7,729 nucleotides of DNA. It comes from Oscillospiraceae bacterium (GTDB taxonomy: Bacteria > Bacillota > Clostridia > Oscillospirales > Ruminococcaceae). The stretch is from contig JAITVU010000268.1 of NCBI GenBank assembly GCA_031285645.1, positions 1-7,729 of the forward strand, given 5' to 3'. A program made the position numbers and the translations under genes. Below, in pieces: positions 1-7,729 of this stretch; the first letter of the stretch is position 1; each line of letters opens with the position of its first letter. The notes below the pieces were generated by a model, which had not been told where the DNA came from, ran no database searches, and saw only the letters and a list, made by a program, of their open reading frames with translations.

Positions 1-3498
<3,498 letters not shown>

Positions 3499-3560
3499 AT
3501 CCGTAGGTTCGTATATTGCTGCGAACAGCCACAGCTTCAAAGGCGTCAGGTAAAAAGACA

Positions 3561-3606
3561 AACACTGATACTGCAATCACAGGCAGTATCAGTGTTTTAT
3601 TTATTG
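3561..3606 (+). terminator. Intrinsic terminator of nifJ
   Basis: Perfect 14-bp stem AACACTGATACTGC (3561-3574) / GCAGTATCAGTGTT (3583-3596), 8-base loop AATCACAG, followed by a T-rich run TTATTTATT. It lies 62 bases after the PFOR stop codon, as expected for a Rho-independent terminator on the plus strand. Confidence 0.93.
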
Positions 3607-3696
3607 AAAAGCAGAGCAGTGAGCACAGGAAGCGAGTACCCACTTACCTTGAAATTGCCTGAGGAGAACTTCAAGGTTGTCCCTTGTTTTATACTG
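3607..3696. other. Spacer with no gene; one weak inverted repeat
   Basis: Part of the 516-bp gene-free gap between nifJ and the isomerase gene. It holds an 8-bp inverted repeat, ACCTTGAA (3646-3653) and TTCAAGGT (3670-3677), separated by 16 bases. No coding signal was found in any frame. It may belong to the same repeat unit as the palindromes that follow directly, but that is a guess. Confidence 0.4.
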
Positions 3697-3778
3697 GTTT
3701 CGGTTTAAAACAGTCCCGCCGACTGTTTTAAACATGTGGCATACGCCACATGTAGTCGCCTGTACAGGCGGCCGAAAC
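3697..3778. repeat. Cloverleaf-like palindromic element A
   Basis: Closing stem GTTTCGG (3697-3703) / CCGAAAC (3772-3778) encloses three adjacent hairpins: TTTAAAACAGTC / GACTGTTTTAAA (3704-3715 / 3721-3732, loop CCGCC); CATGTGGC / GCCACATG (3733-3740 / 3745-3752, loop ATAC); and the perfect palindrome CGCCTGTACAGGCG (3757-3770). Almost every base is paired, making a four-way junction. It is intergenic, lies after the nifJ terminator and has no coding signal. It resembles dispersed REP/MITE-type palindromic repeats; copy number cannot be judged from this window. Confidence 0.8.
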
Positions 3779-3789
3779 GTCGTTCATAA

Positions 3790-3863
3790 GGATTCCCGCG
3801 CATAGCGCGGATGCGGGCTGCGCCCGCTGATTTAAAACAGTGTCACTGTTTTAAATCGAATCC
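3790..3863. repeat. Cloverleaf-like palindromic element B
   Basis: Closing stem GGATTC (3790-3795) / GAATCC (3858-3863) encloses three hairpins: CCGCGC / GCGCGG (3796-3801 / 3805-3810, loop ATA); GCGGGC / GCCCGC (3813-3818 / 3822-3827, loop TGC); and GATTTAAAACAGTG / CACTGTTTTAAATC (3829-3842 / 3844-3857). The layout matches element A 11 bases upstream, but the hairpin containing TTTAAAACAGT comes last here and first in A. From 3701 to 3858 the outer ends CGGTTTAAAACAGT and ACTGTTTTAAATCG therefore form near-perfect terminal inverted repeats (13 of 14), as in a composite palindromic mobile repeat. Confidence 0.8.
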
Positions 3864-3917
3864 ACTATATAGAAGACAGGGGAAGAGTTGTGCTTACATG
3901 GTCATTTAGCAGCAAAC

Positions 3918-3959
3918 AAAAAAAACGCGGTTGAATATTTTCCTTATTTGCTATATACT
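3918..3959 (+). promoter_or_regulatory. Sigma-A-type promoter of the isomerase gene
   Basis: -35 TTGAAT (3931-3936) and -10 TATACT (3954-3959) are separated by exactly 17 bases. An A8 tract at 3918-3925, just upstream of the -35, resembles an UP element. Transcription would begin near 3966, giving a leader of about 50 bases before the ATG at 4015. Confidence 0.8.
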
Positions 3960-3972
3960 GGCAGTATCCAAT

Positions 3973-3996
3973 GAACGCCGCATAATTGCGGCGTTC
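3973..3996 (+). promoter_or_regulatory. Perfect 10-bp palindrome at the start of the isomerase mRNA
   Basis: GAACGCCGCA (3973-3982) and TGCGGCGTTC (3987-3996) flank the loop TAAT. It begins a few bases after the predicted transcription start and ends 4 bases before the Shine-Dalgarno. It could be a 5' stabilising hairpin, a translational control element or the DNA operator of a repressor; the sequence alone does not decide. No T-run follows, so it is not a terminator. Confidence 0.65.
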
Positions 3997-4000
3997 GGCA

Positions 4001-4006
4001 AAGGAG
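4001..4006 (+). promoter_or_regulatory. Shine-Dalgarno that sets the isomerase start
   Basis: AAGGAG lies 8 bases before ATG 4015 but only 2 bases before the in-frame ATG 4009. It therefore favours 4015 as the start and excludes the in-frame TTG at 3931, which lies inside the promoter. Confidence 0.85.
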
Positions 4007-4014
4007 AAATGACA

Positions 4015-4872
4015 ATGAAATATGCGGTCTTTACCGTTGGCCTTCCCGAGTATACGCCTGAACAGGCGCTGGAAAAGCTCAAATACCATGGCTACGACGG
4101 CGTCGAGTGGCGCGTGACAAAAATTGACCCTGAAAAGGCGGGTGATAAGCCTTCTTATTGGGGAAACAACCTTTGCACGGTGGACGAGGCGCGCGCGCTG
4201 GCGCTGGCGCCGGAGATCAAGGCTTTGAGCAACAAGTTTGGGCTTGAGATCTGCGGCCTTGGCACCTATCTCAGAAGCAGCGCCGATCCTTGTGCGCTTG
4301 AGAACCTCATGCTCGCGGCCAAGGCTATGGGTACGGCGCAGATCCGTGTCAGCCCCGATGTCTATGACGGCAGTGTTCACTACAGGCAGCTGTTTGATCA
4401 GGCGCTTAAGGATTATGCCGTGGTGGAGGGTCTGGCCCGGAAACATGGGATAAAGGCTGTTATCGAGATGCATATGAATACGATTGTGGCGTCCGCAAGC
4501 GCCGCCTACAGGCTGGTATCCAACTTTGATCCCGCCTGTATCGGCGTGATATATGATACCGGCAACATGGTTTACGAGGGCTTTGAGGATTATAAAGCGG
4601 GCCTTGAAATCCTGGGGGATTACCTCGCCCATGTTCACATCAAGAATGCCATATGGAAACTGGACGCTGAGGAAGACGATGTTAAGCGTTTCAAGCCTGA
4701 CTGGGCGCCGTTCAAGGGCGGGCACGCCGATTTTAAGCGATTCTTCAAAGCGCTTAAATCGGTGGGGTATGACGGTTGGATCAGCTTTGAGGATTTCTCC
4801 GATGAGCAGTCGCCGGATGAAAAGCTTAAGGACAATCTTGAATACATAAAAGATGTGGTTTCAAAGGCGTGA
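4015..4872 (+). CDS. Sugar phosphate isomerase/epimerase (xylose isomerase-like TIM barrel)
   Basis: 285 residues starting MKYAVFTVGL. It matches the AP-endonuclease-2/xylose isomerase-like TIM barrel family (IolE, IolI and relatives), cytoplasmic metal-dependent enzymes that isomerise or epimerise sugars, keto-sugars or inosose. The barrel signature is visible: DGVEWR near 28-33 (strand 2); VIEMH at 149-153, where Glu151 is a likely metal ligand; GVIYDTGN at 177-184 with Asp181; AHVHIKN at 205-211 with His206 or His208; and WISFEDF at 255-261 with Glu259. This Glu-Asp-His-Glu set is the usual divalent-metal site. Length fits the family. The gene has its own promoter and terminator and stands alone, so no pathway partner identifies the substrate. 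The start is set by the Shine-Dalgarno at 4001-4006. The general family is secure; the exact reaction is unknown. Confidence 0.9.
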   Translation: MKYAVFTVGLPEYTPEQALEKLKYHGYDGVEWRVTKIDPEKAGDKPSYWGNNLCTVDEARALALAPEIKALSNKFGLEICGLGTYLRSSADPCALENLMLAAKAMGTAQIRVSPDVYDGSVHYRQLFDQALKDYAVVEGLARKHGIKAVIEMHMNTIVASASAAYRLVSNFDPACIGVIYDTGNMVYEGFEDYKAGLEILGDYLAHVHIKNAIWKLDAEEDDVKRFKPDWAPFKGGHADFKRFFKALKSVGYDGWISFEDFSDEQSPDEKLKDNLEYIKDVVSKA

Positions 4873-4946
4873 AGGCCGCACATCCTAAGTCTCGGAACGT
4901 TTGAAAAGCGCACATTGAAATGGATCGTTGTGGCACAAGAAGCGGC

Positions 4947-4985
4947 AAAAACGGTGAGGATTTTTCCTCACCGTTTTTATTTAAA
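4947..4985 (+). terminator. Intrinsic terminator of the isomerase gene
   Basis: Perfect 14-bp stem AAAAACGGTGAGGA (4947-4960) / TCCTCACCGTTTTT (4965-4978) with a TTTT loop, continuing into ATTTAAA. The A5 and T5 flanks make it usable from both sides, so it may also stop transcripts of the convergent ABC gene ending at 5039. Confidence 0.92.
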
Positions 4986-5038
4986 CGATCATATAAGGCT
5001 AATAATTTGTTCTATTTCCTGTAGGACAAAGTATTGTA

Positions 5039-5779
5039 TTATGCCAGGTTGATAATGGGCCGCAATGGTATTTCAGATTGATAAACCGATTCCTTTTGAA
5101 CCGCACTGTCCTCGATTATACGGCCGTCGTGCACACGGACAACGCGCATGGCCTGTGCCGCGACCTTGTCGTCATGTGTGATCAGGATGACGGTCTTTCC
5201 GTCTTTCCAAAGTTCCTTGAGTATTTTAAGCACGTCTTTGCCGGACCGCGAATCCAGATTGCCTGTCGGCTCGTCCGCCAGAATAATGGGCGGTTTGGCG
5301 GCGATGGCGCGCGCGATGGCGACACGTTGCTGCTGCCCTCCGGACATTTGGGCGGGCTTGTGGTGGATGCGCCCCGAAAGTCCCACTTTTTCCAGCGCGT
5401 CCAGCGCCATAAGGCGCCGCTTCTCTCTTGGAATACCGCGGTACAGGAGGGGCAGTTCCACATTTTCCAGCGCGTTCATTGTGGGTATCAGGTTAAAGCC
5501 CTGAAAGATAAATCCGATCTGCTGGTTGCGGATAACGGAAAGCGCGTCATCGCTCATATGTGTGACGGAGCGGTTATCGAGATAATAATCCCCCTGTGTG
5601 GGCATATCAAGGCAGCCGAGCATGTTCATCAGAGTAGATTTGCCCGAACCCGAGTCGCCGATGATGGCCACGAATTCTCTGTCGTGTATGGACAGGGAAA
5701 CACCGTCCAGAGCCCTGACTTCATTATCGCCGGGAACATATATTTTAAAGACATCGACGAGCTGAATCATGGCCTGCAT
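5039..5779 (-). CDS. ABC transporter ATP-binding protein, MacB/LolD/YknY type
   Basis: 246-residue nucleotide-binding subunit that would drive a membrane permease, typically an FtsX-like one for exporting peptides, lipoproteins or drugs. Motifs in order: Walker A GDSGSGKS (41-48), Q-loop Gln93 in [10 protein letters not shown], signature SGGQQQR (146-152), Walker B IILADE (165-170), D-loop NLD (174-176), H-loop His202 in LITHDD. The segment [17 protein letters not shown] (102-118) is typical of the MacB/LolD/YknY subfamily. Start chosen at [10 protein letters not shown] because AGGAAG lies 6 bases upstream (5786-5791); Met4 is an alternative. All catalytic motifs are intact. No permease or HlyD-like adaptor gene is visible on either side, which is unusual because such ATPases are normally co-transcribed with them. 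The 13-17 residue tail after the last domain strand is not distinctive. Confidence 0.96.
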   Translation of the reverse strand: MQAMIQLVDVFKIYVPGDNEVRALDGVSLSIHDREFVAIIGDSGSGKSTLMNMLGCLDMPTQGDYYLDNRSVTHMSDDALSVIRNQQIGFIFQGFNLIPTMNALENVELPLLYRGIPREKRRLMALDALEKVGLSGRIHHKPAQMSGGQQQRVAIARAIAAKPPIILADEPTGNLDSRSGKDVLKILKELWKDGKTVILITHDDKVAAQAMRVVRVHDGRIIEDSAVQKESVYQSEIPLRPIINLA

Positions 5780-6026
5780 ACGCCGCTTCCTTTCTTCTGA
5801 AGTCGAATAACTGCATGGAAATGAATTGTTTCTTTTTTCGATTGCCCTGAAGTTGATTTACTATAGTATGGGCGAAAAAGTGTTAATTATTACGTCTGTA
5901 TTGTTAAGAAACTAATATATTTTAACAGTTTATAAAGGGCTCACTCCGCAACCCTTTTTGATTAAGGGTTGCGGAGCGGCCCCTAAATAGTCCGCTGCCA
6001 CGCTTCGCATGGATAATGACGGATGA
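5780..6026. other. Spacer upstream of the ABC ATPase gene
   Basis: AT-rich gap. On the minus strand TTAACA (complement of 5881-5886) and TATAGT (complement of 5860-5865) could be a promoter for the ABC gene, but the 15-base spacing is short and I give it little weight. The remainder is the inverted repeat at 5944-5976. I see no coding sequence. Confidence 0.3.
5944..5976 (-). terminator. Perfect 13-bp hairpin after the acidic membrane protein gene, possible terminator
   Basis: CTCCGCAACCCTT (5944-5956) and AAGGGTTGCGGAG (5964-5976), 7-base loop. It lies about 50 bases past the stop codon of the 6027-6527 gene. On the minus strand it is followed by TGAGCCCTTTATAAA, not a clean T-run, so termination is plausible but not clear. 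It separates that gene from the ABC ATPase gene. Confidence 0.5.
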
Positions 6027-6527
6027 CTAACGCCAGAAGCGGAACGTGCTTATAATAACGTCGGCGCCGTCCTGAATATGTTCCCTGATCACAGGCTTGA
6101 GCCGCGAGAGTTCATCACGAACATCTTTAAGCGCCTCCTTGACGTCCTGCCTTGTCTCCCTGGCCGTATCTCTTAAATCATCCATCGTCTCGCGCCAGAC
6201 GTCATAAGCGCCCTTGTCCCATTCATCATCCCACGAACTGTCATAATCATCTGATGAGTGCCAGCCGTTTTCATACGCAACCCAGTGCTCGTCATCATCA
6301 TACCAGACGTCGGTTTCATAAGAATAGTCGCTGTATGCATGCGGGGAAACGGCGCTCTCGGCTGAGTATACGGCCTCAGTATCTTCAAGCGCGCCATAGA
6401 CAGTTCTGCTGTAAGCGCCGTTAAAACAGCGGATGTCCAACTCAACGGCAAAAACAGCCAAAGAACACATGAAAATAACAATAACGCCCGCCGTTGCCGC
6501 AACAAAACTGATTAAACGCATCAGCAT
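6027..6527 (-). CDS. Small membrane-anchored or secreted acidic protein, function unknown
   Basis: 166 residues, not recognised as a known family. Residues 4-28 form one hydrophobic segment (RLISFVAATAGVIVIFMCSLAV...), either a signal peptide cut after AVFA (24-27) or an uncleaved anchor, so the rest would be outside the membrane. Residues 54-111 are extremely rich in Asp, Tyr, Trp, Ser and Glu (for example WYDDDEHW, DDYDSSWDDEW). Residues 112-153 are a strongly charged helix with coiled-coil-like spacing (DDLRDTARETRQDVKEALKDVRDEL). The chain ends in STFRFWR. The start is the ATG at 6527 because GGAGGA lies 6 bases upstream; an in-frame ATG at 6554 precedes the ribosome binding site and is rejected. 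The acidic section could bind cations or a cell-surface polymer, but that is speculation. Codon use looks native. A long leader lies upstream. Confidence 0.75.
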   Translation of the reverse strand: MLMRLISFVAATAGVIVIFMCSLAVFAVELDIRCFNGAYSRTVYGALEDTEAVYSAESAVSPHAYSDYSYETDVWYDDDEHWVAYENGWHSSDDYDSSWDDEWDKGAYDVWRETMDDLRDTARETRQDVKEALKDVRDELSRLKPVIREHIQDGADVIISTFRFWR

Positions 6528-6533
6528 ATGAAA

Positions 6534-6539
6534 TCCTCC
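6534..6539 (-). promoter_or_regulatory. Shine-Dalgarno that sets the acidic protein start
   Basis: GGAGGA on the minus strand, 6 bases before ATG 6527. It favours that start over the upstream in-frame ATG at 6554 and over Met3. Confidence 0.85.
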
Positions 6540-6581
6540 AATTTTACACATCATGTGGCTGTGGCATCCGGTTGCTTTGTC

Positions 6582-6686
6582 ATACTAATCCGCTTTTAAA
6601 ATCAGCTACTCAACTATCGCTCAAAACGCTTTCTTCTCAAAGAAAGCATCGCTCTGTTTCGTAGGATTTTATATGCGGATTAGTAT
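6582..6686. repeat. 105-bp element with 22-bp terminal inverted repeats (MITE-like)
   Basis: Left arm 6582-6603 starts ATACTAATCCGC and right arm 6665-6686 ends GCGGATTAGTAT. They are reverse complements over 22 bases with two mismatches, extended by CTAC/GTAG (6606-6609 / 6661-6664) after a 2-base bulge. Inside is a hairpin GCTTTCTT / AAGAAAGC (6628-6635 / 6640-6647, loop CTCA) and a 7-base direct repeat ATCGCTC (6616, 6648). There is no coding capacity and no obvious flanking target duplication. It lies between the likely promoter and the start of the acidic protein gene, so it should be transcribed as a long hairpin. Confidence 0.75.
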
Positions 6687-6712
6687 CACCTGCCATAGCT
6701 TGTGTCTCTATC

Positions 6713-6721
6713 ATTATAGCA
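6713..6721 (-). promoter_or_regulatory. Extended -10 promoter, probably for the acidic protein gene
   Basis: Minus strand TGC-TATAAT, a perfect extended -10 (TGnTATAAT), with no recognisable -35 at 16-18 bases. Transcription would begin near 6706, giving a leader of about 180 bases that contains the whole 6582-6686 inverted-repeat element. Confidence 0.6.
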
Positions 6722-6729
6722 AAAGTAAA

Positions 6730-6747
6730 AATAACCGGACCGTTATT
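6730..6747. promoter_or_regulatory. Dyad at the -35 position, possible operator
   Basis: AATAAC (6730-6735) and GTTATT (6742-6747) are exact inverted half-sites around CGGACC, centred where the -35 of the extended -10 promoter would be. It is short, so it could be chance in AT-rich DNA. Confidence 0.35.
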
Positions 6748-6830
6748 ATTTACTTCCCGCCGCTATAAGTATAGATAATGAAAACTAAAATGACAGATAG
6801 GCTATATAAAAATAAGATGAAAATAGGATT

Positions 6831-6867
6831 AAAAATGTAAGCGCCGCCAATATCTAGGCAGCGCTTA
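6831..6867 (-). terminator. Intrinsic terminator of the Rrf2 regulator gene
   Basis: On the minus strand TAAGCGCTGCC (6867-6857) pairs with GGCGGCGCTTA (6848-6838), 11 pairs including one G-U, loop TAGATATT, followed by CATTTTTAA. It lies 17 bases past the stop codon at 6884. Confidence 0.85.
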
Positions 6868-6883
6868 TCCAATAAATTAGTGT

Positions 6884-7291
6884 TTAGGCCTCCCCGGATA
6901 TCATGATATCCATGGTGGCGTTTTTCAACTGAGCGCGCACCTGATCCGAAATGCTGTCAAACAGCTTGTGATACGGGCATTGGCCGTTTACATTCCTGTG
7001 GCAGACATGGTCGATATTCAGGCAGCGGCTGAATTCATAAGGCCCCTCAATCGTTTCGAGAATATCGTGGACACTGATCTCATTCAGCGGTTTAGCGATT
7101 TCATATCCTCCCAAGGCCCCCTTGTATGAGCGGACAATACCGCCGGCAACCAGTTTGCTGAGTATTTTCAGTGAAAACCGCAGTGTGACATCGTTGTTTT
7201 CGGCGATGGCCTGAGCGCCTATACGCTTATTGTGACGGGATAAATAATCGACAATCCTGATTGCATAATCGGTCTCCAAAGTGATGTGCAT
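6884..7291 (-). CDS. Rrf2-family transcriptional regulator with Fe-S cysteine motif
   Basis: 135 residues. An N-terminal winged helix-turn-helix (about 1-68) includes the recognition helix region TLRFSLKILSKLV (36-48) and the wing GALGGYEIAKP (58-68). The family linker SVHDILETIEG follows (73-83). Cys90, Cys97 and Cys105, with His108 close by (C-x6-C-x7-C-x2-H), reproduce the layout of cluster-binding members such as IscR and NsrR, which sense Fe-S supply, nitric oxide or redox state by losing or altering the cluster. DNA binding should be as a dimer. Start at MHITLETDYA because GGAGG (7297-7301) lies 5 bases upstream; the Met at 7303 overlaps that site. No isc, suf or cysteine genes adjoin it, so the target genes are unknown; it may regulate itself through the palindrome at 7308-7323. 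Family assignment is firm, ligand assignment is inferred. Confidence 0.94.
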   Translation of the reverse strand: MHITLETDYAIRIVDYLSRHNKRIGAQAIAENNDVTLRFSLKILSKLVAGGIVRSYKGALGGYEIAKPLNEISVHDILETIEGPYEFSRCLNIDHVCHRNVNGQCPYHKLFDSISDQVRAQLKNATMDIMISGEA

Positions 7292-7296
7292 ATTCC

Positions 7297-7301
7297 CCTC
7301 C
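7297..7301 (-). promoter_or_regulatory. Shine-Dalgarno that sets the Rrf2 regulator start
   Basis: GGAGG on the minus strand, 5 bases before ATG 7291. The in-frame ATG at 7303 lies partly within this signal and has none of its own. Confidence 0.8.
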
Positions 7302-7307
7302 ATTTAT

Positions 7308-7323
7308 CGCGTCCCGGGGCGCG
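7308..7323. promoter_or_regulatory. GC-rich palindrome before the Rrf2 gene, possible operator or leader hairpin
   Basis: CGCGTCCCGGGGCGCG is palindromic apart from one mismatched pair and ends 6 bases upstream of the Shine-Dalgarno. Its position suits autoregulation, but the CCCGGG core does not match any Rrf2 operator I can name. Confidence 0.35.
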
Positions 7324-7396
7324 GTCTTTAAAGGCCCACGGCGAAGCCCGGCATTATTTATAATAGTCTGAGGCAAGGAAAACGGCGTATCCCGTT

Positions 7397-7429
7397 AAAA
7401 AAGCTTCCGAATATGAATCAGCCCGGAGC
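7397..7429 (-). terminator. Probable terminator of the PASTA protein gene
   Basis: Minus strand GCTCCG (7429-7424) pairs with CGGAAGC (7409-7403, one bulged A), followed at once by six T (7402-7397) and AA. The stem is short and the loop is 14 bases, but the T-run and the position past the stop codon support it. It abuts the larger hairpin cluster at 7428-7520. Confidence 0.5.
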
Positions 7430-7520
7430 CGCAAATCCGCCGCGCTTTGAAAAGGCACGGCGCCATTGCGCGGTTCTGCGCAATGGCCAAGGCGGCTTGC
7501 CGCCTTGGAAGATTTGCGGC
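7428..7520. repeat. Cloverleaf-like palindromic element C
   Basis: Closing 10-bp stem GCCGCAAATC (7428-7437) / GATTTGCGGC (7511-7520) encloses a weak hairpin CGCCG / CGGCG (7438-7442 / 7458-7462), a strong one GCCATTGCGC / GCGCAATGGC (7462-7471 / 7478-7487, loop GGTTCT) and a third CCAAGGCGG / CCGCCTTGG (7487-7495 / 7500-7508, loop CTTG). It lies 26 bases past the PASTA gene stop. The architecture resembles elements A and B but the sequence is different. Short open frames crossing it follow from the palindromes and are not called. Confidence 0.75.
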
Positions 7521-7546
7521 GTTGGGGATTATGCAAAGATGTAAGG

Positions 7547-7729
7547 CTATTTATGAGTGCCGTCGCTTACGGTAATATGTACGCCGCTGCCTTGCGGCAC
7601 GGCTGCGCCCGGACCGGGCACCTGAGTCATCACATTTCCCGGAGGGACACTGTGGCTGACCTGCTTTGAAACGCGTGAAACAATAAAGCCGGACACTTTC
7701 AGTTTGGATATGGCCGAACTCACAGTCAG
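7547..7729 (-). CDS. PASTA-domain protein, C-terminal 60 residues only (Ser/Thr kinase or penicillin-binding protein)
   Basis: Reading on the minus strand is open from the window edge to TAG at 7547-7549, giving 60 residues that contain nearly one PASTA repeat: AISKLKVSGFIV (6-17), then VPPGNVMTQVPGPGAAVPQGS (28-48), then VHITVSDG (50-57). The pattern (helix, GxV-x-Q-x-P-x-x-G-x-x-V-x-x-G-S, strand ending in S-D/K-G) is the classic PASTA signature. These extracytoplasmic domains bind peptidoglycan or muropeptides and end PrkC-type kinases and some class B penicillin-binding proteins (SpoVD, PBP2x). The start and catalytic domain lie beyond the right edge, so the two cannot be told apart. The protein ends HK just after the repeat. 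Confidence 0.85.
   Translation of the reverse strand: MTVSSAISKLKVSGFIVSRVSKQVSHSVPPGNVMTQVPGPGAAVPQGSGVHITVSDGTHK

Noticed and set aside
3697..3863. tRNA or tmRNA-like genes, given cloverleaf shape and tRNA-like length
   Set aside because: There is no TTCRA T-loop, no 7-bp acceptor with CCA end, no A/B box pattern and no plausible anticodon arm; loops of 3-5 bases throughout do not fit a tRNA.
3697..3863. CRISPR array from repeated TTTAAAACAGT
   Set aside because: The copies are palindromic halves with irregular spacing, not direct repeats with uniform spacers, and no cas genes are present.
3931..4014. N-terminal extension of the isomerase from TTG 3931
   Set aside because: These codons overlap the -35/-10 promoter and the leader hairpin and lack a ribosome binding site. 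The Shine-Dalgarno at 4001-4006 points to 4015.
5078..5800. 240-codon plus-strand frame
   Set aside because: It is the antisense shadow of the ABC ATPase gene, which has all its motifs on the minus strand.
7354..7669. Short open frames of 60 codons (minus) and 67 codons (plus)
   Set aside because: They run through the palindromic element C. The plus frame also lies opposite the PASTA coding region. Neither has a convincing ribosome binding site or domain.

Overview
The window looks like a piece of chromosome from a strictly anaerobic, moderately GC-rich Firmicute of the Clostridia (Oscillospiraceae/Ruminococcaceae-like; this placement is inference). The grounds are a clostridial-type pyruvate:ferredoxin oxidoreductase, a PASTA-domain protein, strong GGAGG-type ribosome binding sites, low-GC spacers between GC-richer genes, and many perfect intrinsic terminators. 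Most of it is ordinary metabolic and housekeeping sequence. The unusual material is in the spacers, which hold several elaborate palindromic elements.

Layout. Plus strand: nifJ (PFOR) enters from the left edge without its first ~56 codons and ends at 3498 with a perfect intrinsic terminator. A 516-bp spacer follows. It carries two tandem cloverleaf-like palindromic units and then a clear sigma-A promoter for a TIM-barrel sugar phosphate isomerase/epimerase (4015-4872), whose mRNA would begin with a 10-bp hairpin just before the Shine-Dalgarno. A terminator closes this unit at about 4980. Minus strand from there to the right edge: an ABC ATPase of the MacB/LolD/YknY type with no permease in view (5039-5779); a small membrane-anchored or secreted protein with an Asp/Tyr/Trp-rich middle and a charged helical tail (6027-6527); an Rrf2-family regulator with the cysteine pattern of an Fe-S sensor (6884-7291); and, at the right edge, the last 60 residues of a PASTA-domain protein (7547-7729).

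The genes do not form one operon: each has its own terminator or a substantial spacer. PFOR is oxygen sensitive and the Rrf2 protein is of a type that senses iron-sulphur, redox or nitrosative status. A physiological link is plausible, but nothing in the sequence proves it.

Main points for a second look: (1) two adjacent cloverleaf-like repeats at 3697-3863 sharing the 11-mer TTTAAAACAGT; (2) a third multi-hairpin element at 7428-7520; (3) a 105-bp element with 22-bp terminal inverted repeats at 6582-6686 lying inside the probable leader of the acidic protein gene; (4) a PFOR region about 40 residues longer than expected that brings in four extra cysteines. I see no phage, defence, CRISPR, tRNA or rRNA genes, and no convincing new multi-gene system.
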